Assembly (NCBI GenBank): GCA_958299035.1
Contig: CATQJL010000112.1
Span: 63,409,823 to 63,473,822, forward strand
DNA from: Cylicocyclus nassatus
Taxonomy: Eukaryota; Nematoda; Chromadorea; Rhabditida; Strongylidae
Reading direction: 5' to 3'
DNA: 64,000 bases
The notes beneath the pieces were generated by a model. It had not been told where the DNA came from, ran no database searches, and worked only from the letters and a program-made list of their open reading frames with translations. Shown here in pieces: positions 1-9,448 of the stretch (the first letter of the stretch is position 1; each line of letters begins with the position of its first letter). Position numbers and translations under genes: made by a program.

Positions 1-471
1 GCATGATGATAACGAAAGTAGCATTAATTCTAAAAAACACCCATGGCATTAATTTATTTAAACGATTTTTTGCAAAGTTTGGCCTAAGTGGGAGTTAAGA
101 CGGAGTGGTGAGCCTGCTGATAACGAAAGCATAGTGGGTGCGGGGAACTGGCTAGAAGTGGGACAGAGACAAGGATAATTAAACGAATTGAGGAATGATA
201 CATCATATCTGTGTCATCATGCTAAGTAAATTGTAAACAAGTGCAAAAAACGGTGCAATCTTTTGCCATAGCACAATTTTTTCTGTCTGCTTTCGCTCTT
301 CAATTCATCTATCATGCGCAATATCCTTGAACCTTTACTTCCTTCAATAAACAGTCACTCAATTATTTTTTACATAGAGTGTTAGATTGCAGAGCATATA
401 TTAGAGCTAGTGAATGGATTATGGAAGCGAAACTATGCTGCATATCTGGGTGCAAAGCTGTACACTCTTTC
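1..471. other. no gene recognised
   Basis: AT-rich sequence without a convincing open frame or repeat. It may belong to the 3' side of the minus-strand TIL gene described at 999-1285, but I could not identify a further exon. Confidence 0.4.
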
Positions 472-598
472 TCATTGAGATTGGCGGGTGGAGGGCGGAG
501 CTTCGATCGCTATTTACGCCTGAAAAATGATTAGAGAGCACGCTCGTGAAAGAGATGCAGAGTCCAGAGCCTCCTTAACCACCCGCCACTCCCAATGA
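472..598. mobile_element. short MITE, family shared with 39354-39504
   Basis: A 127-base element with imperfect terminal inverted repeats: TCATTGAGATTGGCGGGTGG at the left and, read from the right, TCATTGGGAGTGGCGGGTGG (18 of 20 match). There is no coding capacity. Its interior (AATGATYAGAGAG, then GAAAGAG and GCAGA) matches the reverse complement of the element at 39354-39504, so the two are divergent copies of one non-autonomous family in opposite orientation. The transposase superfamily is unknown. Confidence 0.65.
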
Positions 599-998
599 TG
601 CAGAAGGTATATTGATTTGATAAATCAAAAGATTTCAAGGCTTTCTTTTGCATTTTGCAGGAAGACGACTTTTTCTGTGCCATCCCAGCAAGCACAAATC
701 TTTAAACTGACAATAGGAATGGATTATGATCATTTGAATGAGAAAATAAAATTTAGCAGCTTTATTTGCAAATTTTCCAAACTGTTCTATATACAAGCTC
801 CTCCATACAGGAACAATAAAATGCCAAAATAAGTTTTATTTTAAAAGTTCATGTCCAATGCAATTGCTGGCAGAAACGAATTTATCGACTCTTATTTCAT
901 GGTTTGAAGTTGGGTGGTAGAGTGGAACCATACTGTGTTTTCAGTTTCCTAAATTATTTGAATACAGAATAATTTTTCTGAGAAAGTTAGTAACTTAC
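599..998. other. no gene recognised
   Basis: About 400 bases between the MITE and the last TIL exon I can place. One plus-strand open frame of 71 codons exists but has no recognisable features, so I do not call it. Confidence 0.35.
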
Positions 999-1285
999 TT
1001 GCAAGTTTCAAGAGAAATGCATTTGCTACCTTCCCAGGAGTTGTCGACGCGGATGTAACCATTTTTGCATTCACACTCGAAAGGTATGCATGATTTGTAG
1101 CAAATATATAACGAGTTCTCCGGTTTCTAAGATAGATATTTTTTGTGCATATAACAATGTTAGCTCCCCCTCTCCCTCCCACCTGAAACAGATAAATGTG
1201 TCTAAACTTACTTGGAAACAAGAGGGCTGACAATGTGGTCTTGCCGTACAGTTGGATCGAATTGCGTTGGGAACCGGACATCGTT
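999..1285 (-). CDS. TIL-domain protein, partial gene (two exons)
   Basis: Two minus-strand exons together encode one trypsin-inhibitor-like (TIL) cysteine module, a domain found in secreted serine-protease inhibitors and extracellular matrix proteins. Exon 1285-1212 follows an acceptor ending GATTGTAG and encodes CPVPNAIRSNC followed by two more cysteines and CFQ. Its donor is GTAAGT. Exon 1075-999 encodes CECKNGYIRV, then SKCISLETC, and ends at another GTAAGT. The reading phase is consistent: exit phase 0 from the first, entry phase 0 into the second. The merged module has eight cysteines rather than the usual ten. Signal peptide, first exon and stop were not found, so the gene is incomplete here. 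The acceptor of the second exon (TTTCGAG) is weaker than the nematode consensus. Inhibitor activity is inference from the fold family only. Confidence 0.5.
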
Positions 1286-1425
1286 CTACAATCAAAATTC
1301 CATAAGGTCAGGGTAAACATCACTATGTATTGCTGTAGCTTATCCTTACATACTTTGTTAATAAGAGATCCAGAATAGAGTGAAGATCTTCAGATTAGAA
1401 TGTCTACTACCCGCTGATGAGTTAC

Positions 1426-1788
1426 GTAGTTAGCAGTAGCGGCCGCAGAATTTCCGTCCGGGGGGAGGAGCGTGGCAAAAATTTATTTCAAATGGTGCGT
1501 GGCGTTAGCCTTGCTCTCCGAAAATTTTTTTGGGGTACTTCATCAAAATTTTTGCGGACTATAACGCCATTCTGAAAAAGAGGGCCTGGCGGCAGTTACC
1601 CTCCGAAAATTTTTTTACAAAATTAATTTGAAATTTTAAATTCCAAATATTCTCTTAATTGTTTACAAGAATAAGCAAGTTACTCGCACATTTTTATAAC
1701 CCATGTAAGTAAATTTCAGCAACCCATTCAGGGGGAGGCGTCTTCCCTCCCCCCCCCCCCCGCCGGTGTCTCCGTCACTGGTAGTTAA
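1426..1788. mobile_element. hAT-like MITE with 8-base target duplication
   Basis: A non-coding element of 347 bases (1434-1780) starts CAGTAGCGG and ends CCGTCACTG, with G-rich subterminal tracts on the left and a long C run (about 1748-1761) on the right. It is flanked by GTAGTTAG and GTAGTTAA, a near-perfect 8-base direct repeat. An 8-base duplication with CAGTGRCGG-type termini is typical of hAT transposons. No transposase is present. Confidence 0.65.
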
Positions 1789-2141
1789 TTAGGTAGATGG
1801 TAGACATTTTTAGCATCTGCAAATTCATTCCCGTACTCTTACTTTATATGTGAACGCGTCTTCTACCCATGCTTATTATTTTGATATATCCTAAAAAATG
1901 TCATGAATCTCAACTAATGCATACACACTATGGTCATTTGCTGCACTGTGAAGAAAAAATATTTTAGTTTATATTGTCAACTCTGGCTTTCCTCCGTTCA
2001 AGCTGTAGAATCCAAAAGTGAATAAAGGAATCGATTCGAAATACTCATTATCAACGTATTGATTGCCAGTAACGAAACATCATTATTTTGCATGTCTCGC
2101 AAACCTTACTTAAAGAAGAGTGGGTACGTCAACTATTTTTC
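1789..2141. other. no gene recognised
   Basis: AT-rich intergenic sequence; I see no coding, RNA or repeat signal. Confidence 0.4.
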
Positions 2142-2445
2142 CTATAAATGGGAAGTTGGTGGTGCCTTTGAGATAACGGTATAAACTGAAGTAATAAAGT
2201 TGACTGTGCCTTTGGAACAATCGGGAACGCATCTTCCATTGGATTCATAAAAACCATTCTTGCACTGGCATCCTTGTTTATACACTAGGACGTACGGAGA
2301 AACGATCATAGGCTGCAAGCAAATACTTTGATATTTCATAGCAGAAATGACATCTATGAGACCGGCGGCGGCCGCAGGTTGCAGTTTTTCTCCTCGTTCA
2401 TGCGGTCTGTCCATTCCATATTTTCAGGGCACTTTCTGTCGGGTT
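2142..2445 (-). CDS. TIL-like domain gene fragment, 3' end
   Basis: Two minus-strand segments resemble the halves of a TIL module. The upstream one (about 2447-2345) follows an acceptor ending CCCGACAG and reads KCPENMEWTD, then KNC; the CPENxEW start is typical of TIL domains. The downstream one (about 2290-2142) reads GCQCKNGF, then GRCVPDC, and runs to a stop at 2142, so it would be the terminal exon. The donor of the first segment is unclear and part of the expected cysteine spacing is missing, so this may be a decayed copy or a gene whose middle exon I missed. It lies head-to-tail with the TIL exons at 999-1285; the two could be one multi-domain gene or a tandem pair. Confidence 0.4.
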
Positions 2446-2447
2446 CT

Positions 2448-2879
2448 TTTTTCCAACTTGGCATGGTGTCTAAAATAAAGTTTTTGGTGAATAGATGTTG
2501 GTGGACGAAACATAGCCGCAATTGTCACTGTCATTCCTGGAGATGGAATCTTTATATACGAACCCAGTTGCTCCTTCGCAGACTCGAGTTCTTGCTCAAG
2601 TCCAATCGAGTAGGAAAAAATCGCCACACCGATGACCTGGAAAGGTCCCGATTTTAAGGGCAAAAACGATTGTCTGATGATATTGTAAAACTTGTTTCCA
2701 GTGATATCAGCGCTAACCTGATGATCTTTCTTAGAACAGAAAAACTGCATTAGGGTCCTCTTAAGTTCCGCAAGATCAAAGATATTGAAGCTTACTCAAA
2801 CGTTGTGACACAACATTCTGCATCAGCCGCCTTGATGACTTGTCTCAACACGTCATGCACGCGGCAAATTCCTTCCCCC
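2448..2879. other. no gene recognised
   Basis: Contains overlapping open frames on both strands of about 110 codons with no recognisable motif. An upstream exon of the TIL gene could lie here but none can be supported. Confidence 0.3.
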
Positions 2880-2883
2880 TTAA

Positions 2884-3274
2884 AGGCAGTGTCCCGGCGG
2901 ATTCGCTCCTGGCGGTATATTGCTATAGTGGGGTTCCTGGTCATCCCAGCGATCTCCAGGCGCAGTCTGGCGCGCGCGCAACCCCAATCGGCGCGCGCTC
3001 GACGACTTCGCCTACCGTTCGGCGCAGGACCCCACGACCGCTCTCTCGCGTTGTGCATGCTATCCAAAGCAAAAGTTACAGGTGTCAGGGTCTTCGTGCC
3101 AGGGTCTCCCAACTTTCCATTGAAATTCTCGTCCTAGCTGCCTTATGGAAATTGGGTAAAGGCCCTAAAAAAGGTCTTTTTATCCGTTTTAAAGCTCAAA
3201 TTCGGGGTCTACGGGTCGAAGAGGCCCAAAACATGCAAAAAGATGGGAATGCAAAATCTGCCGGGACACTGCCT
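2884..3274. mobile_element. TTAA-flanked MITE, copy 1
   Basis: A 391-base non-coding element. The left end reads AGGCAGTGTCCCGGCGGATT and the right end is its reverse complement with one change. It is flanked on both sides by TTAA, consistent with a TTAA target duplication of the kind used by piggyBac-type transposases; that superfamily assignment is inference. GC-rich interior with BssHII-like GCGCGC stretches. It shares its right TTAA with the next element. Confidence 0.7.
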
Positions 3275-3278
3275 TTAA

Positions 3279-3505
3279 GGGTCGGGCATACTTCGCGCGA
3301 TTTCAGTCGCGACGCGATTTGATAATATTCCAACTATCCATAACTCATTGTAAGCATGTTTTAAATGTATAGAATATAGGCATTTCATCAATCCGTGCAA
3401 GTTATACACACTGTGCATGTGCAGTTAGCCAGGTTGGATCTGAAGACTTCTGGCGATTTGCCAAATCGCGTCGCGACTGAAATCGCGTGAAGTATGTCCG
3501 CCCCT
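3279..3505. mobile_element. MITE with about 45-base inverted repeats
   Basis: The left arm (about 3279-3321) contains GCATACTTCGCGCGATTTCA and the right arm (about 3460-3505) is its near-perfect reverse complement; both then continue through GTCGCGACGCGATTTG. The left flank TTAA is the right flank of copy 1 of the TTAA MITE, and the right flank is TTTA. Different family from its neighbour because the arms are unrelated. Confidence 0.65.
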
Positions 3506-3919
3506 TTAGGGTTGAGCCAGATTGCGCGACGTGAGAAATACAACCAGTGAGTAAAATGTACATGCGGTGTTATCAGTTGTTGCAGCGTCCGCGCAGAATC
3601 TTGACTACTATTTCTACCTTATCTAGGCCGTGCTAATTCCAAACGTGGCACTGAAAATGCGTGATTTTCTCCAAAAAAAAAACCCCCCATTTCTAAGACA
3701 ACTTAGTGAGCAGAGTGGACGAGTGCTCCTAATTTTATCCTTGTCAAAAGCAAGCATTGACAGGAGAGGGCGTGGCCCTCGAGGTTCGGCGCTGTCTTCG
3801 CCGATTTCTCCGTTTAGAGATTGTTCAAAAGTAGGGTTTGCGCAATAGTTCTAGATCGAGGCCTAGTACTCGGGTTATGATAGTATCTAAAAATGTCCGA
3901 ATCTGCCTGGACGCTGCCT
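3506..3919. other. no gene recognised
   Basis: Intergenic sequence between two MITEs. A 72-codon open frame is present but nothing supports it. Confidence 0.35.
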
Positions 3920-3923
3920 TTAA

Positions 3924-4402
3924 AGGCAGCGTACACCCAAAAGTTAAGATACCCAGTTCTCTATACCGTGTATATACAGGGCCCAAAAGAAGACCGACTG
4001 CGTTGGTCCGGTCTTCCAATGTTGCTTCTGAGCGGAGAAAACCCGCCTGATTTTTCTTTCACTCCGCCTCCTTCGGACGAATCCACGGCAGCGTAAGCTG
4101 CAGTGTTGCAGTTGCAACTGCTGTTGCAACTGCAACTGCAACTGCAGCAACAACCGCAGTTGTTTTTTGCGGTCAGCCTCCTTCAGAAGACGAATCCACG
4201 ACAGCATACGCTGCAGTTGCAGCTACTCCTCGCTGGCATACCGACGGAGTCGAGCAATTCGAAACTCGTCCTCTTGAAGAGAGGGTCCCCGGGAATCGGG
4301 GTATTTTGGGACTTTTGGAGGGTTTCAATGTCATAATCAGGGGCACGGAAGGACCTAGAATGACCAAAACATCGAAGGTAAAATTTTGGGTATACGCTGC
4401 CT
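3924..4402. mobile_element. TTAA-flanked MITE, copy 2
   Basis: A 479-base element with ends AGGCAGCGTACACCCAAAA on the left and the reverse complement on the right. Left flank TTAA, right flank TTAG (one change). The interior 4100-4170 is a degenerate simple repeat built on CAACTG/CAGTTG, which creates spurious low-complexity open frames on both strands. Confidence 0.65.
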
Positions 4403-6016
4403 TTAGAGACACTGTTTTGTAGTGCTGGCTTCGCTAAGATCAGATAAATCGAATTTCCCTTTTCATTGCTACAGTTCGACGGCAGAAACTTCGAGTACAC
4501 TGCGTCATTGTGAAATAAGCCGCTTAGAAGAAAAATTTCAAAAAATTTGAAAAATTTGTGGCAGCAAGCAGAGCCCGGCACGCGTTGGTTTGGAGCATTT
4601 TAAAAACGAAGTCCCCCATGACTTTGCGAAAATTTAGGAAATTACTCTTGACGTAAAAGTCAGTAGGGAACCCTTGTGCAACCAGAATAACTATAAAAAA
4701 GCGTATTCGAGGTACCTAATATAACAAAAATGCAAAAAAGGAAACATTTCGAGTTAATTAAAGGCACTGTCATTGGATGGTACCATTTTAGTGCTCAAAA
4801 TATCGAAAACCTCCCAGACCAATCAAATCTGTGGCCTCAACAATCTGGCGATGCATTTTACGCCACATAGTTCAAAGGACACTGCATATGATTGGAGCGC
4901 GATATCTATCAAAACGCGTAGATTGACACTACTTTTGGTTCAAGAAAAGAGAAGAGGCAATGCTTTGATTCGATTTCATTACTGTATGATAGGTTTTTGA
5001 CCGTTCTAATCGTCCAAATCAAAAAGCTCCAAAACTTATTTGAACTTTTTGATATTTATGCTCCGAACCAACACAGTTGGTTTGGTTTGGTCTAGAAACC
5101 AACAAATTGGGGAACGGATATTAGGACACATAAATTTTTGGAACTTTTTACGTAACATAGTTTGGAGTAATATTCTATACACATAACCAAAATTGAGAAC
5201 CATGTGATTGTCTGCGCGCTGTAAACAAGCCATTTGTTTGTTTGAGTCTTGCGTTTGAAATCCGCGCGCTTGCGAAAAAACACGTTCAACTCGTAAAACC
5301 ACATGTTCGTCGTTTTTTTATTCGGTGCCTGCCTCAGGACCTTAAAAAAACGATATCCCCGTTGCTTCTAACTTCAAAAACAAAGTCCAGTTTGACCCCA
5401 GACCGTCTGTGCAGCGCCCTGGCAGCAAACCGACTTCCACAACGTCTCAAAAATTTCTAGATCTTTCCAAATGCTGCAGTCAATCATGAAAAAAAAATCG
5501 GAAAAACATGTATATTACTGTTTCAGTGGTAATCGATTTTTTCCATTCTTCATTAACTTTTTCTATTCTTCAAAACCGCATCGGGAGGCTGCAGCGCAGG
5601 CAGCACAGTTCCGGCGCAGTTCCACAATGCGAGAATTGTGCTAGAACATCCGATCTTTGTGAATCCAAGCTAACGGTGTACATGTTGCTACCAAAGGGCA
5701 TCTTTTCGACTACATGGAAATTAGCGAAGGAGCACTCTTTCTTGCAAAGTCTTCGAAGCTTTAACGAATCTTGCGGTTTGTATTGCGTGGGATATGCCCA
5801 CGAATGGTAAAATATTGAAAGTGCAAATCTGAGTAGTGAACACTTCTATGGAGATTGCATAATTTTAAAGTAGTCTCTTAGTATTAGATAAACATGAGTT
5901 TACAAATTGTTCTAAGAGCTCTTAATCGCCTTTGATTCCATTACTTTAATTACGACGTGTTTTGTAATTATGTTATTACAGTATGCGATAAATTTATGAA
6001 ATTCCAATCGAAGATG
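4403..6016. other. mostly empty; one solitary TTAA-MITE end
   Basis: At 4757 a TTAA followed by AGGCACTGTC looks like one terminus of the TTAA MITE family, but I find no matching right end, so it is probably a truncated copy. On the minus strand 5810-5570 is an open frame with six cysteines (LCKKEC and HCGTAPELCCLRC) that could be an exon of a secreted protein; splice sites are not convincing, so it is not called as a gene. The rest shows nothing. Confidence 0.35.
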
Positions 6017-6018
6017 TA

Positions 6019-6937
6019 TTAGGTTGTAAAGAAAGTTCCCGGGCAGTTGCAAAATTTTTTTTCAAATCGCTGTAACTTTAAGCAGGTTGATTCTTTTCTG
6101 AAGCTACAAATTTCATTGCAAAGATAATTTTGTCCACAACATGCATTTGTCTTGCTGGCTTTTCAGCACCTCACTGCGGCCCATCAGCATGCGCAGAAGG
6201 GAAAAAGGTCGTAGCGAAAAGTGGCCTATTTGCGCAGGATTATCTCAGGCATGATGAGAGCTGGAGAGCCCAGATGCTGTAATTATATAGAGGTCTGCTG
6301 GAGGTGTTATGGGGACCATTCATGTTTTCGAAGGAGCACCTGCAAAAAAAATTTTCCCAGAACGTTTGAAAAATCGGCCATTTTTTGCCCCTAAAATTGC
6401 ACCATTTTTCGAGTAAGTGAGTTTGAAGGCTTCTAGTTCTGCACAGAAAGGACCAAATCTCTGATTACTGGGAACATTGTTGGGGTAATGCCTTGCACAT
6501 CTTTTGGACCTATTATCCAGGCGTGGCGATCCCCGCAGAAACGACGCCAGCTGCGAAAAGAGTCGCAGTCAGAGGCAAGTTCGACAGCTTGTAATTTCTG
6601 AGCGCAAATCGCAAAACACGAGTGCAGCTGCGGATCAGAAGTTAACAGACTTCTCAATCAAATCACCCATGATTTGGACGAAATTCTTTGAATTGCACAA
6701 AAAAATGGCCGTAGGAAGAAAAATTGTGGAATTTTTGTGGTTGGAAAGATTTCTCTTCTTGACGTGCAGATCAAACACGTTTTGGCATCGATAGAAGTCA
6801 GAAGGCTTGTCAAAAACTTCAGGCTTCTCCCTACTGAATAGTATAAAAAACTTGGTGTCAAAGTCCGACCGAGGCCGAAAAAATGCGTTTGAAAATAAAA
6901 TTTCCAAAAGTGCCCGGAAACTTTCTTTACAACCTAA
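6019..6937. mobile_element. mariner-like non-autonomous element
   Basis: A 919-base element flanked by TA on both sides (6017-6018 and 6938-6939), as expected for Tc1/mariner transposition. The termini are TTAGGTTGTAAAGAAAGTTC at the left and the same sequence with small changes read from the right, followed in both by CCGGGCA. The open frames inside do not contain the DDD/E transposase motifs that I would expect, so it is a deletion derivative or MITE mobilised in trans. Confidence 0.7.
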
Positions 6938-7063
6938 TACATTTGAGATTGATGAGTTTATAAGACACTGGAAAAGCATAAAATTTCCTTTTAAGAGGGG
7001 TCATAAAGACTTCAATGCCGGTAATAACAACTTGATGCGATCAGAATCGCCAGAGGGGCTTAA

Positions 7064-7541
7064 AGGCAGCGTCCACCCAGAATTTGGCCCCCCATGCTTT
7101 TGTCATTCTGGGGCCTTTCCGTGGCCCTGATTACATTTCCGAACTTCAAACTCTCTAAAATTCGCAAAAAACCCGATTTTTGGGGACCCATTCTTGAGGG
7201 AGCGGACGAGTTTTGAATTGCTCGTCCCCGTCGGCGGGCCAGCGGAAAAGAGTTGCAACTGCATGGGTGCAGTTGCATTGCAGTGTGCAGTGTGCAGCTT
7301 CTGCTCACTACCTTGTCAATACGTGTCGGGAGTCAAGTATTGACAAGGTAGTGAGCAGAAGCTGCACACTGCACACTGATAGTCTGATATCAGACTCCGC
7401 CCAGCCAGGGACTTTCAGGCCCCTTATCTCCATTCAGAGACAACGTTAGAAGACCGGACCAACGCAGATTCCCCTTTTCTGGGGCCTACATTCAGGATCG
7501 ACACTAATCGGAGGGGGTTAGGTTTAGCCTAGACACTGCCT
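7064..7541. mobile_element. TTAA-flanked MITE, copy 3
   Basis: A 478-base element with left end AGGCAGCGTCCACCC and right end the reverse complement of AGGCAGTGTC, flanked by TTAA on both sides. It contains a second, perfect 42-base palindrome described separately. Part of the interior (CCCTGATTAC, GGGGACC) is related to copy 2. Confidence 0.7.
7281..7378. repeat. perfect 42-base inverted repeat
   Basis: Arms 7281-7322 and 7337-7378 are exact reverse complements, separated by 14 bases. The RNA of either strand would form a very stable hairpin. It sits inside TTAA MITE copy 3 and is not part of its terminal repeats. The absence of any mismatch suggests it is young or maintained. Confidence 0.85.
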
Positions 7542-7545
7542 TTAA

Positions 7546-9448
7546 GTAAAAAGCCGGCGGTAGGATCTGCCTCGAGAGCAGAACGCAAATGAAGTGCGGT
7601 CCATAGTTGTCCGTACACACCTTGTTTTGCAGACTTTCGGTCTTACTTAATAAACCATTAGTGCTATTGAACGAGCTTAGCCGAACACATTGCAGCATAA
7701 GAATGAAAAACGATGCTCATTAAAAAAAAAGAACTTAGCGACTGCGAACTTGGCTGTTCATAATTACACAAACAACCAAAATTTTTTTTCCAGAACAGCT
7801 GCAATCCTTCGCAGTCAAAAATCTTGGTAAAATTGAGTTACAAAGTCTGAGAGATTTGACACACTGAATCCAAAGCAGTTCAAAAAAGCGTGCTTCTTAA
7901 AAAGCTCTAATTGGTACAATTTTGTTCAAAAACCTTATAATATCTCATAACTTTAGTAGCACAAATTAAAGCCTTCGACGTTTTCTGGATCTCACTGAGT
8001 CCAAAAACACTTTGCTATTTGCTATTTGAAAGAACACCCCCTTTTTGATCAGCACCGAGTGCAGCGTGAAGCAGATAATAAAATTTTGTTGCTATAACAT
8101 TCGGAAAAGGGGCTCTGCCTGAAAGCTCGTATAATTGTGAACCGCTCAAAATTTATATTCGGCATGAACTTCATTCCTAGATTGACGCCGGTCTTCATTC
8201 TAGTGCCGTTATACCGTTGCCTTCAAATATTACCAATTGTTCTTTTTACGATGATTCTTCCAACAAGACCCGAAACCTCGAAGGAGTGTTTATATGGTTG
8301 AAAAGCGCACTTTAGCATATGGTTTTCTTCTTTGAAATTTTTTAGTCCAAAATGTCAAACAGCTGAAACTCTCAAAATTAAGATCCAAACATCTTAAACC
8401 GAACTGATATCCACTGAATGAGAAGAAAGATCTCCACATACCAGCAATGCCGATGGCATGATTGTTCAGCTGCTTTTTTGGAGGGATAACGTAGAACTGA
8501 TGTTTTCGATCATGCCTTTATTGCATCAATGCAATAGGAGACAAGGACGAATATGATTTGAACATTGTTGTGGTGTGAATATAACATGTTGTGCATATAT
8601 TTACATTGTAAGGTGTCCGTTGTTATCGAACCTGCTGAAATGTCCGAATTGATAGCTGGAAAATCGCTCTCCATATTTGAATAAGACTGACTTTTCCCAA
8701 AGAAGCGTATTGCGTTGCATCTGTTTTTTTAGAGAACATCAACCGTGGTCCCTACATTATCCGCCAGGCCAAACGTTGCCGCAGATAACTCTGCGAAGTT
8801 TGCACTAGTTCAATGTTTCACATAATGTATGCTGGTAAATTACATCTTTCAAGAAGTCGATAATCATATGATGTAGTAAGGCTGTCTGCCGCATTTTTCC
8901 TTCGCCCGTACGCAGTCCTACAACGAGAAATCCCATGAAACTTGAGGACGTGAAAATTATTAGATTACTGTATTACCAAGTTTATTTGGAACTCAATCGT
9001 TTCGGCTTAGCAACTTATGAAAAAAGAACGAAAGCTATGCTTTTGTGTTGCGACTATTACATGAAGGCCGCTGAATAGGTGACTTATCAAAATAATCTGT
9101 ACGACAGTAAACTTGTCGCAATTCACATCATAACTTAGAGCTGACTCAACGTCATCTCTGAGGGTTGAGTGACATTGCGCGGCGTATACGGCATACGCCC
9201 ATTTGCATGAAGATACAGTCGCCCCCCCCCCCCCCCAATGGGAAAATGGCCGAACCGTCGGCTGAATTTGCGCGCTTGCAGCGCTAGGGATTTGCGATGC
9301 ATACGCGCGCTGTCGCAGAGAAAGAAAAGATTGAAGAGAGAGCAGATAGCTAGCCGTAGACGTGACGCAATACCTTCGTGACACGAACTCCAGTCATGCC
9401 AATTTTGGTATGGTTGGGATTGGGGCAGACTGTATGCGGATAATCGTA
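7546..9448. other. no gene recognised
   Basis: About 1.9 kb of intergenic DNA. The only conspicuous feature is a C homopolymer of about 15 bases near 9222-9236. A 125-codon minus-strand open frame at 9007-9384 spans that homopolymer and is not credible. Confidence 0.4.

Noticed and set aside
1414..1420. Second CTGATGA as a hammerhead candidate
   Set aside because: No GAAA segment or matching stems I and II are found nearby on the same strand.
2805..3322. Frames of 106-160 codons on both strands
   Set aside because: They run through the ends of a MITE and are not conserved-looking coding sequence.
4103..4581. Leucine/glutamine-rich frames
   Set aside because: Produced by the CAACTG-like simple repeat inside MITE copy 2.
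5570..5810. Cysteine-rich minus-strand frame as an exon of a secreted protein
   Set aside because: The cysteines are suggestive but no acceptable acceptor or donor was found, and an overlapping plus-strand frame is equally open.
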